Shown: positions 20,342 through 29,449 of the stretch, one piece after another
How the letters are laid out: the number at the start of each line of letters is the position of its first letter
Numbering within the stretch: position 1 is the first letter of the stretch
Source of the DNA: Microbacterium bovistercoris
Lineage (GTDB): Bacteria; Actinomycetota; Actinomycetes; Actinomycetales; Microbacteriaceae
Assembly (NCBI RefSeq): GCF_003387575.1
Contig: NZ_QUAB01000041.1
Coordinates: 175,309-236,303, forward strand
Length of the DNA: 60,995 nucleotides
Direction: 5' to 3'
Made by a program: the position numbers and the translations under genes
Notes under the pieces: generated by a model
Told to the model about the DNA's origin: nothing
What the model saw: only the letters and a program-made list of their open reading frames with translations
Database searches by the model: none

Positions 20342-21814
20342 ATGACGCTACCCGCGCTCTCGCACACGACCGAAACGTTCCCCGAAAGCGCTGCAGACGC
20401 CGCAGTGCTCGTGATCCAGGATCCGGAGGTCGCGCCAGAAGCGCTCACGGCCTACCCGGGTCTCGTGGAGTTCCTCTCCGGCGTCGGATTCCGCGGATCA
20501 GCAGGGGCGACGGCCCGGGTGCACCTCCCGGGGATCACATCGCTCCCGCTCACCGTCGTCAGCGTCGGCAAGGAGCCGACCGCCGCTGCGGTGCGCGACG
20601 CCGTCGCCACCGCCGCGCGCACTCTGACCGGCTTCAGCCGTGTCGCGATCGGATTCGCCCCGGGCGCCGACGCGCACGCCGCCGCAGCGGCAGAGGGGGC
20701 CGTGCTCGGCGGCTACCGCTTCGACGACTACCGCAGCGATCGCGGTCCCTCGCGCGCCGACGAGCTCGTGCTGCACGCGGAATTGAGCGACGCGGATGTC
20801 GCACGCGCCGTCGCCGTCGCCGAAGCCGTCGCCCTCATCAAGGACCTGGTGAACGTGCCCGCGGAGTGGCAGAGCCCCGCACAGCTCGCCGACAGCGCGA
20901 TCGACGCGGTGAAGGACCTCGACGTCTCGGTGGAGGTGCTGGACGAGAAGCAGCTCGAGGAGCAGGGCTACGGCGGCATCCTCGGCGTGGGGCGCGGGTC
21001 GGATCGCCCGCCGCGCCTGGTGCGTCTGGACTACTCCCCCGCCGGCGCGAGCCGGCACATCGCCCTGGTCGGCAAGGGGATCACGTTCGACACCGGCGGC
21101 CTCTCGCTGAAGCCCGCGGCCAGCATGGTCGGGATGAAGTTCGACATGGCCGGCGCCGCGACGGCACTCGCCGCGGTCCGAGCCGTCGCCGCTCTCGGAC
21201 TGCCCGTGCGCGTCACCGCGTGGCTGTGCATCGCGGACAACATGCCGTCCGGCCGCGCGACGCGCCCCGGCGACGTTCTCCGGATGCTGGACGGCCAGAC
21301 CGTCGAGGTGCTCAACACCGACGCTGAGGGCCGGCTGGTGATGGCCGACGGCCTGGTCGCCGCAAGCCGCGAGAACCCCGACGTCATCATCGACGTCGCC
21401 ACGCTCACCGGTGCGATCATCGTCGCGCTCGGGATGCGCCACACCGGCGTGATGGGCAGCGACGAAGCGGTGGCCGAGTACCTGTCCGCCGCCGACAGCG
21501 TCGATGAGCTCGCGTGGGCGCTCCCGCTCCCCGATCACATGGAGGAGTCGCTGGAGTCGCCGATCGCCGACATGATCAACTCCAACATGAGTGACCGCTC
21601 CGGCGGCTCTCTGTTCGCCGGCCTGTTCCTGCGCCGCTTCGTCGGCCGCACCTCCGATGAGGCCGACGCTCCGCGCATCCCGTGGATCCACCTGGACATC
21701 GCCGGCTCGGGCGAGCACAAGGGCTCGGCGTACGGCTTCACGGAGAAGGGCCCGACCGGGGCCACGGTGCGTTCGCTGATCGCATTCGCCGAAGCGTCCT
21801 CCAAGGAGGCATGA
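20342..21814 (+). CDS. pepA: Leucyl aminopeptidase (M17)
   Basis: A 490-residue cytosolic metallo-aminopeptidase removing N-terminal residues from peptides. M17 signature NTDAEGRL is present, as are the metal/active-site segments VGKGITFDTGGLSLKP, MKFDMAGAA and the C-terminal WIHLDIAGSG. Length is usual for the family. ATG 20342 is preferred over 20333 because a TAGGAT hexamer lies exactly 7 nt upstream. The stop overlaps the start region of lpdA (ATGATGACC), so the genes are co-translated, though their activities are unrelated. Confidence 0.95.
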   Translation: MTLPALSHTTETFPESAADAAVLVIQDPEVAPEALTAYPGLVEFLSGVGFRGSAGATARVHLPGITSLPLTVVSVGKEPTAAAVRDAVATAARTLTGFSRVAIGFAPGADAHAAAAAEGAVLGGYRFDDYRSDRGPSRADELVLHAELSDADVARAVAVAEAVALIKDLVNVPAEWQSPAQLADSAIDAVKDLDVSVEVLDEKQLEEQGYGGILGVGRGSDRPPRLVRLDYSPAGASRHIALVGKGITFDTGGLSLKPAASMVGMKFDMAGAATALAAVRAVAALGLPVRVTAWLCIADNMPSGRATRPGDVLRMLDGQTVEVLNTDAEGRLVMADGLVAASRENPDVIIDVATLTGAIIVALGMRHTGVMGSDEAVAEYLSAADSVDELAWALPLPDHMEESLESPIADMINSNMSDRSGGSLFAGLFLRRFVGRTSDEADAPRIPWIHLDIAGSGEHKGSAYGFTEKGPTGATVRSLIAFAEASSKEA

Positions 21815-23187
21815 TGACCACCCACACCTTCGACGTCGTCATCCTGGGCGGCGGCAGCGGCGGCTACGCGGCTGCCCTGCGCGCCGCTGAACTGGGCAAG
21901 AAGGTCGCCCTGATCGAGAAGGACAAGGTCGGCGGCACCTGCCTGCACCGCGGCTGCATCCCGACCAAGGCCCTGCTGCACGCGGCCGAGGTCGCCGAGC
22001 ACGTCCGCGATGCGGCATCCGTCGGCGTGTCCGCGACCCTCGAGGGAATCGACGCCGCCGGCGTCCGCTCCTACCGTGAGGGGATCGTCGCCAAAAAGTT
22101 CAAGGGTCTCGAGGGCCTGATCAAGGCCCGCGGCATCACCGTGGTCAGCGGCGCCGGCCGCCTCGACACCGACCGGGCGGTCGTCGTCGGTGAGGACCGT
22201 TACGTGGGCGCCGACGTCGTGCTCGCGACGGGCTCGTACAGCCGGTCCCTGCCGGGTCTCGAGATCGGCGGCCGGATCCTCACCAGCGAGCAGGCACTGG
22301 CACTGGACGAGGTACCCGCGCGGGTCCTCATCCTGGGTGGCGGTGTCATCGGTGTCGAGTTCGCAAGCGTCTGGCGCTCGTTCGGTGCAGAGGTGACGAT
22401 CATCGAAGCGCTGCCGCATCTGGTCCCCAACGAGGACATCGCCCTCAGCAAGGGCTTGGAGCGCGCTTTCCGTCGACGTGGGATCGGGTACTCGCTCGGA
22501 GTGCGCTTCCAGTCGGCCGCTCAGACGGCGGATGCCGTGACCGTCACGCTCGAGGACGGCAAGACGCTGGAAGCCGACTACCTGCTGATCGCCGTCGGGC
22601 GCGGTCCCGCCACGGCGGATCTCGGCTTCGCCGAGGCCGGAGTCACGATGGACCGCGGCTTCGTGATCGTCGACGAGGAGCTGCGCACCGGCGTGCCGGG
22701 TCTGTGGGCCGTCGGCGACATCGTTCCCGGCCTGCAGCTCGCTCACCGTGGATTCCTGCAGGGCATCGCGGTCGCCGAGCGCATCGCCGGGCAGAGCCCC
22801 GCTCCGATGGCCGAGACGAACATCCCCCGGGTCACCTACTGCAGCCCGGAGGTCGCGTCGGTGGGCGTCACCGAGGAGGCAGCGGTGGCCGCGCACGGTG
22901 CGGACCAGGTCGTCTCCTACGACTACAACCTCGCAGGCAACGGCAAGAGCGAGATCATCGGCACGGGCGGCCTCGTCAAGGTCGTCCGCCTCAAGGACGG
23001 GCCTGTGCTCGGCGTGCACCTGCTCGGCGATCGCGTCGGTGAGCTGATCACCGAGGGCCAGTTGGCCGTCGCGTGGGAGGCGCACCCCGAGGACATCGCT
23101 CCGCTGATCCACGCCCACCCCACTCAGAGCGAGGCTCTGGGCGAGGCGTTCCTTGCACTCGCGGGCAAGCCTTTGCACGCATTGTGA
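21814..23187 (+). CDS. lpdA: Dihydrolipoyl dehydrogenase (E3)
   Basis: A 457-residue FAD flavoprotein reoxidising dihydrolipoamide in 2-oxoacid dehydrogenase complexes. FAD dinucleotide fold VVILGGGSGGYAAALRAA, redox disulfide GGTCLHRGCIPTKALL, NAD fold LILGGGVIGVEFASVW, second FAD motif GLWAVGDIV, and C-terminal His-Glu dyad HAHPTQSEALGEAFL. AAGGAGG at 21803-21809 is 4 nt from ATG 21814 but only 1 nt from ATG 21811, so 21814 is chosen. Followed by the E2 gene after 96 bp with its own regulatory region. Confidence 0.96.
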   Translation: MTTHTFDVVILGGGSGGYAAALRAAELGKKVALIEKDKVGGTCLHRGCIPTKALLHAAEVAEHVRDAASVGVSATLEGIDAAGVRSYREGIVAKKFKGLEGLIKARGITVVSGAGRLDTDRAVVVGEDRYVGADVVLATGSYSRSLPGLEIGGRILTSEQALALDEVPARVLILGGGVIGVEFASVWRSFGAEVTIIEALPHLVPNEDIALSKGLERAFRRRGIGYSLGVRFQSAAQTADAVTVTLEDGKTLEADYLLIAVGRGPATADLGFAEAGVTMDRGFVIVDEELRTGVPGLWAVGDIVPGLQLAHRGFLQGIAVAERIAGQSPAPMAETNIPRVTYCSPEVASVGVTEEAAVAAHGADQVVSYDYNLAGNGKSEIIGTGGLVKVVRLKDGPVLGVHLLGDRVGELITEGQLAVAWEAHPEDIAPLIHAHPTQSEALGEAFLALAGKPLHAL

Positions 23188-23220
23188 AAACTTTTTCGCG
23201 CATTGTGGAAGTTTCCTTCT
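23179..23220 (+). promoter_or_regulatory. Two direct repeats 21 bp apart upstream of the E2 gene
   Basis: GCATTGTGAAAACTTTTTC and GCATTGTGGAAGTTTCCTTC start at 23179 and 23200, two helical turns apart. Each holds a small dyad (GAAAA/TTTTC; GGAA/TTCC). The arrangement suggests tandem protein-binding sites. A -10-like TAAGCT follows further downstream. Confidence 0.4.
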
Positions 23221-23283
23221 GTCTCTGCGCGGTCAAGGCCACTAAGCTGAACACCACACGAACTTCCTGAAGGAGACTCCGAC

Positions 23284-25044
23284 ATGAGCACATCCGTGGT
23301 CCTCCCCGCTCTCGGAGAGAGCGTCACCGAGGGTACGGTCACCCGCTGGCTCAAGCAGGTCGGCGACACCGTCGAGGCTGACGAAGGCCTCCTCGAGATC
23401 TCGACCGACAAGGTCGACACCGAGATCCCCGCACCCGTCAGCGGTGTGCTCGAGGCGATCCTGGTCGAAGAGGACGAGACGGTCGAGATCGGCGCACTGC
23501 TCGCCCGCATCGGCGACGGCTCCGGCGCGGCACCTGCCGCCGAAGCCCCCGCCGCAACCGAGGCCCCCGCCGCCGCGCCCGAGGCGCCCGCCGCTCCCGC
23601 TCCGGCTGCCGAGGCACCGTCTCCGGCTGCGGAGGCCCCGGCGGCACCCGCGCCTGCAGGGGATGCCACAGACATCGTGCTCCCCGAGCTCGGTGAGAGC
23701 GTCACTGAGGGCACCGTCACGCGCTGGCTCAAGCAGGTCGGCGACAGCGTCGAGGTCGACGAGGCACTCCTCGAGATCTCGACCGACAAGGTCGACACCG
23801 AGATCCCGTCGCCGGTCGCCGGCGTTCTGCAGGAGATCGTCGCCGCCGAGGACGAGACCGTGGCCGTCGGCGCCGTGCTCGCCCGCGTCGGCTCCGGTGC
23901 TCCCGCCGCCGCTCCGGCCCCCGCTGCGCCTGCTCCGGCCGCCGCAGCACCTGCTCCGGCACCGGCTCCCGCTGCTCCGGCACCGGCTCCGGCTGCTCCG
24001 GCACCGGCTCCGGCTGCTCCGGCACCGGCTCCGGCTGCTCCGGCACCGGCTCCGGCTGCGCCGGCACCGGCTCCCGCTGCTCCGGCACCGGCTCCCGCTG
24101 CTGCGGCTCCTGCTGCTGCAGCGGAGGGCTCGGACAACGTCTACGTCACCCCGCTTGTGCGTCGCCTCGCCGCCCAGCAGGGCGTCGACCTGGCCAGCGT
24201 GCAGGGTTCCGGCGTCGGTGGACGCATCCGCAAGGAGGACGTGCTGAAGGCCGCCGAGGCGAAGTCCCAGGCTCCTGCGGCTTCGGCCGCCCCTGCCGCC
24301 GCGGCGCCTGCGCCGCTCGAGGTCTCGCCGCTACGCGGCACCACGCAGAAGATGTCGCGCCTGCGCAAGGTCGTCGCCGAGCGCGCCGTGGCCTCCATGC
24401 AGCAGACCGCACAGCTGACCACGTTCGTCGAGATCGACGTGACGGCGCTGGCCCAGTACCGCGACAGCGTCAAGGTGGCGTTCCAGCAGAAGACGGGCGA
24501 CAAGCTCTCGTTCCTGCCGTTCTTCACCCTGGCCGCCGCTGAGGCGCTGCAGGCCTTCCCGATCATCAACTCGACGGTCGACGGCGACAGCATCGTCTAC
24601 CCCGCGACGGAGAACATCTCCATCGCGGTCGACACCGAGCGCGGCCTGCTGACGCCGGTCGTGCGCGATGCGGCGACGAAGAACCTCGCCCAGCTGGCGC
24701 ACGAGATCGCCGATCTCGCGGCCCGCACGCGTGACAACAAGCTGAAGCCCGACGAGCTGGCCGGCGGCACCTTCACAGTGACCAACACCGGTTCACGCGG
24801 CGCGCTGTTCGACACCCCGCTGGTGTTCCTGCCGCAGTCCGCGATCCTCGGCACCGGCGTCGTGTTCAAGCGCCCCGGCGTCGTGAACGTCGGCGGCGTC
24901 GACGCGATCGCGGTCCGCTCGTACGTGTACTTCGCGATCTCGTACGACCACCGGATCATCGACGGTGCCGACGCCGCGCGCTTCCTCGGCGCGGTCAAGG
25001 CCCGCCTCGAGGCGGCGGACTTCGCCGCCGTGCTCGGAGCGTAA
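23284..25044 (+). CDS. sucB: Dihydrolipoamide acyltransferase (E2), two lipoyl domains
   Basis: A 586-residue E2 subunit. Lipoyl domains 1 (about 1-78) and 2 (about 122-200) each have [12 protein letters not shown] with the lipoyl lysine. An Ala-Pro linker (about 205-280) follows, then the E3-binding domain ([28 protein letters not shown]) and the catalytic domain ending in [13 protein letters not shown] (His-Asp). Usually annotated SucB, but actinobacteria typically carry the 2-oxoglutarate-specific E2 activity in a fused OdhA/KGD protein, so this stand-alone E2 may serve pyruvate dehydrogenase with AceE (42688). SD AAGGAG precedes the ATG. Confidence 0.92.
   Translation: MSTSVVLPALGESVTEGTVTRWLKQVGDTVEADEGLLEISTDKVDTEIPAPVSGVLEAILVEEDETVEIGALLARIGDGSGAAPAAEAPAATEAPAAAPEAPAAPAPAAEAPSPAAEAPAAPAPAGDATDIVLPELGESVTEGTVTRWLKQVGDSVEVDEALLEISTDKVDTEIPSPVAGVLQEIVAAEDETVAVGAVLARVGSGAPAAAPAPAAPAPAAAAPAPAPAPAAPAPAPAAPAPAPAAPAPAPAAPAPAPAAPAPAPAAPAPAPAAAAPAAAAEGSDNVYVTPLVRRLAAQQGVDLASVQGSGVGGRIRKEDVLKAAEAKSQAPAASAAPAAAAPAPLEVSPLRGTTQKMSRLRKVVAERAVASMQQTAQLTTFVEIDVTALAQYRDSVKVAFQQKTGDKLSFLPFFTLAAAEALQAFPIINSTVDGDSIVYPATENISIAVDTERGLLTPVVRDAATKNLAQLAHEIADLAARTRDNKLKPDELAGGTFTVTNTGSRGALFDTPLVFLPQSAILGTGVVFKRPGVVNVGGVDAIAVRSYVYFAISYDHRIIDGADAARFLGAVKARLEAADFAAVLGA
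23952..24098 (+). repeat. Seven 21-bp coding repeats in the E2 linker
   Basis: Unit TGCTCCGGCACCGGCTCC(C/G)GC repeats seven times in phase, coding Ala/Pro heptads of the flexible linker. Near-identity at the DNA level points to recent copy-number change. Confidence 0.9.
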
Positions 25045-25047
25045 GTC

Positions 25048-26373
25048 TCAGGACGAACCCGGCTGGTCCGCGACGGCATAGACGTCGCGGACCAGCCATT
25101 CGTCTTTCCGGCGCAGGAGCACCAGGACCTGCTGCTCCCCGTCCGGGTCGCCACGACGGACCACCGCGATGTCGCCGTAGGAGTCCACCAGGGCGACCGC
25201 ATCACCGGCATCCGCGCTCTCGATCGCCTTGAGCACAGCGGAGGCCGAACCCGCGACGACCGCGTCCGCGCAGACGGCGTCACCCTCTTTCAGACATCGT
25301 TCGACCTGCTTCACGAGACCGGGAGCAGCGGCCACAGGGTCATCCGTCCGTGGTGGCTTCGCCGTCGCAGCCGGGTTCGATGCCTTCGGAACGGGCGTCT
25401 CCGCCGCGGGCTTCACCGCGGCCTGAGCGGATGCGTGCTCGTCCCCCTCGCCCGTCGGCCACAGCAGCCCCACGGCCAGCACGGTCGTCGCCACGGCGGC
25501 GCCGATGAGGAGCGGCCGTCTGCGCGTCCCGCCGGGCTTGCCGGTGCCGCGGTCGGGCACCCGCTCCGGGGCCGGTTCGCGCTCGCCTCGTCCGCTCGGC
25601 ACCACTCGGCGCAGTGCCCGGCGCGTGCTCTCGATCGTCGCCACGGCCCGCTCCGCGATGACCATCTGCCAGCCACGGCGTTCGTCGACCGGCTCGTCGA
25701 GGCCGCCGGAGAAGCGGTTCGCGACCACGTCTCCGGCAGCGGCCGGAGCGAAGACCTCCCGTTGCAGCGGCCTGGGCGCAGCGAGTTCGGTCAGCTCGGC
25801 ATCCCAGCGCTCCATCCGTCGTCTGGCGGCACGGAGGTCCGACAGCCCCGATCCGATGTCGCCGAGCAATCGCTCGAGACTCCGGTCCGCACTGCCGTCG
25901 CGCAACCGCGCGATCAACGCTCTCGCTCCCTCAGCGGCGGACTCGCCCGCGCCGAGGACGAACACCGGCCTGCCGCCGTCGGTGAGCCACCACGCGCCAG
26001 CCAGCGGGGACCCGTCCAATTCGACCAGGCCCCGCAGCAGACTGCCTGCCAGGGTGACGCACTCGCCCGTGCTCAGGGCCTGCTGCGCCGCGGCTCGACG
26101 TCCGAGGAAGGTCGAGATCCGCTCGGTGCACCAAGGCAGAAGCACGTCGGTCCTGTCGGGCCTGCGCACGAGATCCAGAGGCGCCGCGACATGGTCGGCC
26201 CCACCGAACGCCCAGAACGGCTGACCGGCGCAGCCGGCAGCATCCATGACCACCCGCACCTCGTCGCCGTCCGCCACCAGCTCGCCCGCGAACGGCCCCT
26301 CCTGCGGGTCCAGCATCCGGATCCGCCGGTGCACACCGGCGACGAGCTCGTCGGGCGATCTGTTCTCGGCCAT
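25048..26373 (-). CDS. Unknown membrane-anchored protein, possible pseudokinase-like domain
   Basis: 441 residues from ATG 26373 (MAENRSPDELVAGV); an upstream ATG at 26583 adds 70 residues that look non-coding. Residues about 1-170 are a folded domain (VHRRIRMLDPQEGPFAGELV, CVTLAGSLLRGLVELDGSPLAGAWWLTDGGRPVFVLG) that faintly resembles a degenerate Ser/Thr-kinase C-lobe. A basic segment is followed by one transmembrane helix (PLLIGAAVATTVLAVGLLW), an Ala/Pro-rich stretch, and an extracytoplasmic domain (VERCLKEGDAVCADAVV, VALVDSYGDIAVVRR, LVRDVYAVA) with two cysteines. I do not recognise a named family. Convergent with the E2 gene; divergent from DUF4191. Confidence 0.65.
   Translation of the reverse strand: MAENRSPDELVAGVHRRIRMLDPQEGPFAGELVADGDEVRVVMDAAGCAGQPFWAFGGADHVAAPLDLVRRPDRTDVLLPWCTERISTFLGRRAAAQQALSTGECVTLAGSLLRGLVELDGSPLAGAWWLTDGGRPVFVLGAGESAAEGARALIARLRDGSADRSLERLLGDIGSGLSDLRAARRRMERWDAELTELAAPRPLQREVFAPAAAGDVVANRFSGGLDEPVDERRGWQMVIAERAVATIESTRRALRRVVPSGRGEREPAPERVPDRGTGKPGGTRRRPLLIGAAVATTVLAVGLLWPTGEGDEHASAQAAVKPAAETPVPKASNPAATAKPPRTDDPVAAAPGLVKQVERCLKEGDAVCADAVVAGSASAVLKAIESADAGDAVALVDSYGDIAVVRRGDPDGEQQVLVLLRRKDEWLVRDVYAVADQPGSS
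25061..25097. terminator. Hairpin after the E2 gene, inside the convergent gene's 3' end
   Basis: GGCTGGTCCGCGAC / GTCGCGGACCAGCC, 14-bp perfect stem, 9-nt loop, 17 nt after the E2 stop. It encodes the WLVRDVYAVADQP end of the opposite protein. Confidence 0.65.
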
Positions 26374-26496
26374 GTGCCCATCCCAGCGCAGCAGGAACAG
26401 CGGGTGTCCACCGGAATCCCGGACCTGTGCAGGGAATGTCCGATTCCCCCGCCTGTGGAGCGCGAGACCGGGCGGCGACGGCCCCCTGACGACCGG

Positions 26497-26502
26497 TAGG
26501 CT
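26497..26502 (+). promoter_or_regulatory. Leaderless -10 (TAGGCT) of the DUF4191 gene
   Basis: TAGGCT, seven bases, ATG 26510. Same spacing as ppgK and pepA. Confidence 0.6.
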
Positions 26503-26509
26503 GGTACCC

Positions 26510-27220
26510 ATGGCAAAGCGTGATTCCGCACCCGAGAAGCGACCCGGATTCTTCTCCCAGCTGAAGTCCCTGTTCCGCTTCACGCGCGAGATCTACGGCT
26601 GGCTCCCCTGGGCGCAGGCCGCGATCGTCGTCGGCGGTGTGCTGATCGGTGTGATCCTCGGCTACCTGATTCCGCCGAGCGGTGTGCTCGCGATCATCCT
26701 GTGGGGCATCACCGGTCTCATGCTCGGTCTGCTCGGCGCGATGATGCTGATGACCCGCCTCTCCACGAGTGCGATGTACCAGAAGATCGACGGCATGCCC
26801 GGCGCCAGCGGCCACGTGCTGTCGACCAGCCTCGGCCGCAACTGGCAGGCCTCCGACACCCCTGCGGGCATCAACCCGAAGACCCAGGAGGCCGTCTACC
26901 GTGCGGTCGGCCGCGGTGGCGTCGTGGTGGTCGGCGAGGGGGCGCGCGGACGTCTGACGCGCCTCGTGAACGAGGAGCGTTCGAAGGCTCAGCGTGTGGC
27001 AGCCGGAGTTCCGGTCACCGTCCTCTACGTCGGACACGGTGAGGACGAGGTGCAGATCAAGGACCTCGCGAAGACGATCAAGAAGCTGCCGAAGAAGATC
27101 GACAAGGCCACGATGGCCGCGGTGATCAACCGCATCGAGTCCGTCTCGCAGTCCGTCACCTCGCTGCCGATCCCGAAGGGCATCGACCCGATGAAGGCCC
27201 GCGCGCAGCGTCCGCGCTGA
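26510..27220 (+). CDS. DUF4191 family membrane protein
   Basis: A 236-residue protein of the DUF4191 family. N-terminal cytosolic segment (SQLKSLFRFTREIYGWLPWAQ), two transmembrane helices (AAIVVGGVLIGVILGYLI and VLAIILWGITGLMLGLLGAMMLM), then a soluble domain (MYQKIDGMPGASGHVLSTSLGRNWQASDTP and EAVYRAVGRGGVVVVGEG) with a Lys-rich segment near the end (IKKLPKKIDKA). Function unknown. Actinobacterial relatives lie near glnA and lipA/lipB genes; glnA is 2.3 kb downstream here. TAGGCT sits 7 nt before the ATG. Confidence 0.85.
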   Translation: MAKRDSAPEKRPGFFSQLKSLFRFTREIYGWLPWAQAAIVVGGVLIGVILGYLIPPSGVLAIILWGITGLMLGLLGAMMLMTRLSTSAMYQKIDGMPGASGHVLSTSLGRNWQASDTPAGINPKTQEAVYRAVGRGGVVVVGEGARGRLTRLVNEERSKAQRVAAGVPVTVLYVGHGEDEVQIKDLAKTIKKLPKKIDKATMAAVINRIESVSQSVTSLPIPKGIDPMKARAQRPR

Positions 27221-27244
27221 TCGCCGGCATCCAGAGTCCATGAA

Positions 27245-27272
27245 GAAGGCCCCGTCCGCTGACGGGGCCTTC
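27245..27272. terminator. Bidirectional terminator
   Basis: GAAGGCCCCGTC, loop CGCT, GACGGGGCCTTC followed by TCTCGTCT: a 12-bp perfect stem between the convergent DUF4191 and rimK-like genes. Confidence 0.85.
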
Positions 27273-27279
27273 TCTCGTC

Positions 27280-28467
27280 TCACTCGCCGAGCGGCTGCTT
27301 GGGAAGGCGGCGCACCTTGGCGCGGCGGCGGGGCCGCTCAGGGATCATCGAGCGCATCTCGTCGAGCTTGCCGAAGCACAGCAGGCGGTCACCGGCCTCG
27401 AGCACGACGTGCTTGCGCGGATTCGGGATCACATTCACGCCCCGGTGCAGCGTGAGCACGGTGATGTCCCGGTCCCACAGACCGAGGTCGCCGAGCTGTT
27501 TGCCGACCTGCTCCGCCCCCGAGTGCATCACGAGCTCGGCGACGCCGTAGCCGGTGGACACGCTCAGCCGCTGACGGACGTCGATGTCCGGGAACGCCAC
27601 CTGCTCCGAGATGTAGTCGATGATGGCTCCCGCGACGTCGAGCTTGGTCGCCGCCTCGATGCCCTGCAGGCCGGGTGAGGAGTTGACCTCCATGACCAAC
27701 GGACCGTCCTCGCCCTCGAGCATGTCCACGCCGGCGACGCGCAGGCCCATGATCTGAGCCGCACGCACCGCCGTCTGCTCGTACACCGGGTCGAGGGTGA
27801 CAGCCTCCACGCGGCCGCCCCGGTGCACGTTGGAGCGGAACTCGTCTCCGTCGGCCACACGTCGCATGGCGGCCACCACGCGCCCTCCGACGACCAGTGC
27901 ACGGATGTCGCGCCCACGAGACTCGGCGATGAACTTCTGGATCAGCACGTTCTGCTTGGTGGAGTGCAGCGTCTCGATGATCGCCTCGGCGACCTTCACC
28001 TGCGGGGCGAGGATCACGCCGATCCCCTGCGTGCCCTCCAGCAGTTTGATCACCACCGGCGCCCCTCCGACCCGTTCGATCGCCGGCCGCACGTCGGCGC
28101 GGTTGCGCACGAAGGCCGTCGCCGGCATCGCGATGTTGTGCCGCGACAGGATCTGGTTGGCGCGCAGCTTGTCCCGCGCACTGGAGATCCCGTTCGCGGT
28201 GTTCGGCGTGTACACGTCCATCTGCTCGAACTGGCGCACGACGGCGGTGCCGAAGAAGGTGATCGAGTTCCCGATGCGCGGCAGGATCGCGTCGTAGTCG
28301 CTGAGCTGCTTGCCGCGGTAGAAGAGGTCGGGTTCATCCGCCGTCAGGTCGATCGCGAACCGCAGGGTGTTCAGGACTTTGACGTTGTGTCCGCGCTGCT
28401 GCGCTGCGGCGCGGAGACGCTGGGTGGAGTAGGACTGCGGTGCTCGGGAGAGGACGGCGATCTTCAA
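27280..28467 (-). CDS. rimK: RimK-type ATP-grasp glutamate ligase with C-terminal TrkA-C-like domain
   Basis: 395 residues. Residues about 1-290 are a RimK ATP-grasp ligase (VVIKLLEGTQGIGVILA, IQKFIAESRGRDIRALVVGG, GVDMLEGEDGPLVMEVNSSPGLQGIE), a family that adds glutamate to the C-terminus of ribosomal protein S6. Residues about 300-380 (GVAELVMHSGAEQVGKQLGDLGLWDRDITVLTLHRG and LEAGDRLLCFGKLDEM) look like a TrkA-C/RCK-C ligand-binding domain, absent from E. coli RimK. The start is TTG 28467 after CAGGA. Divergent from its usual partner, the RimB-like protease. The substrate could be S6 or another peptide. Confidence 0.85.
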   Translation of the reverse strand: MKIAVLSRAPQSYSTQRLRAAAQQRGHNVKVLNTLRFAIDLTADEPDLFYRGKQLSDYDAILPRIGNSITFFGTAVVRQFEQMDVYTPNTANGISSARDKLRANQILSRHNIAMPATAFVRNRADVRPAIERVGGAPVVIKLLEGTQGIGVILAPQVKVAEAIIETLHSTKQNVLIQKFIAESRGRDIRALVVGGRVVAAMRRVADGDEFRSNVHRGGRVEAVTLDPVYEQTAVRAAQIMGLRVAGVDMLEGEDGPLVMEVNSSPGLQGIEAATKLDVAGAIIDYISEQVAFPDIDVRQRLSVSTGYGVAELVMHSGAEQVGKQLGDLGLWDRDITVLTLHRGVNVIPNPRKHVVLEAGDRLLCFGKLDEMRSMIPERPRRRAKVRRLPKQPLGE

Positions 28468-28492
28468 CGGGGATTCCTGCCAGGATGTAGGG

Positions 28493-28996
28493 ATGGGTCG
28501 GTCTTCTCATTCAAACACGCTCACGGGGTGGCGTGAGTGGGTCGGGCTGCCCGATCTCGGCGTGGCGTGGATCAAGGCCAAGATCGACACCGGCGCTCGG
28601 ACCTCATCACTGCACGCGTTCGACATCCAGGAGTTCCAGCGCGAGGGTGCGGACTGGGTGCGTTTCCGTGTGAACCCCTGGCAGGACACCGCAGAGGACG
28701 CCGTGCTCGCCGAGTACCCCGTGCACGACCGTCGCGAGGTGCGCAGCTCGTCAGGACACGCCGAGACGCGTCTGGTGGTGAAGCTGCGCGTGCGGCTCGT
28801 CGACCGCGAGGTGGTCGCGGAGGTCACGCTGACCAACCGCGACGAGATGGGTTTCCGCATGCTCATCGGGCGCGAGGCGCTGCGCCGCGGATACATCGTG
28901 GACCCCGCGCGGTCGTTCCTCGGCGGCAGGGCGCCGAAGGAGGCGCGCCGACGCAATCGCGGCAGGGACGCTGCGACTGGCTCAGCGCCTCAATAG
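28493..28996 (+). CDS. RimB-type retropepsin-like aspartic protease (ATP-dependent zinc protease family)
   Basis: A 167-residue protein of the family once called ATP-dependent zinc protease, now RimB or retropepsin-like. Core KAKIDTGARTSSLHA contains the D-T-G-A aspartic protease triplet; other family blocks are WVRFRVNP and MGFRMLIGREALRRGYIVDP. In pseudomonads RimB trims glutamates that RimK adds to S6, and here it diverges from a RimK homologue with 25 bp between, so an add/remove pair is likely. The tail (RRRNRGRDAATGSAPQ) is basic and probably disordered. Confidence 0.85.
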   Translation: MGRSSHSNTLTGWREWVGLPDLGVAWIKAKIDTGARTSSLHAFDIQEFQREGADWVRFRVNPWQDTAEDAVLAEYPVHDRREVRSSSGHAETRLVVKLRVRLVDREVVAEVTLTNRDEMGFRMLIGREALRRGYIVDPARSFLGGRAPKEARRRNRGRDAATGSAPQ

Positions 28997-28998
28997 GG

Positions 28999-29427
28999 TC
29001 AGGCCCTGATCAGCACCAGGCCGGATGCCTTGTCGTGCAGGCCGCGCTGGTCGGCATCCCAGATCACCGCGGGGATGACGACGACGAGCAGCAGTGTGCG
29101 GATGATCGGACGCCACAGACCCGACCAGCCGCCGCCGAGGCGGATCACACGCATGCCCAGCATCCGGTGCCCCGGGCTGCCGCCGGCGGTCGGGATGAAC
29201 AGGATCTGCAGCACGGCGAACACCATCATCGGCGCGAACTGCCGCCATCCGGCCTCCGCGGGCAGATCGAACTGGTTGTAGCCGAGGAAGCCGATCGCGA
29301 TGATCGTGGCCGCCGCATAGTCGATCAGCAGGGCGCCGATCCTGCGACCGACGCGGGCGATGCTCCCGGGCCCCGTCTGCGGCATTCCGAGGCGCTCTCC
29401 GGGGTACGTGTTCACAGCATCCGTCAC
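28999..29427 (-). CDS. RDD family membrane protein
   Basis: A 142-residue protein with a hydrophilic N-terminus and three hydrophobic segments (IGALLIDYAAATIIAIGFLGY, FAPMMVFAVLQILFIPT, PIIRTLLLVVVIPAVIW). The RDD signature residues are in RVGRRIGALLIDYAA and the GHRMLGMRVIRL block. Function unknown; some relatives act in ion transport. It is divergent from glnA, the position this family commonly holds in actinobacteria, and shares the glnA control region. Confidence 0.85.
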   Translation of the reverse strand: MTDAVNTYPGERLGMPQTGPGSIARVGRRIGALLIDYAAATIIAIGFLGYNQFDLPAEAGWRQFAPMMVFAVLQILFIPTAGGSPGHRMLGMRVIRLGGGWSGLWRPIIRTLLLVVVIPAVIWDADQRGLHDKASGLVLIRA

Positions 29428-29449
29428 GGTTCCAGCTTAGGCGTCGCCT

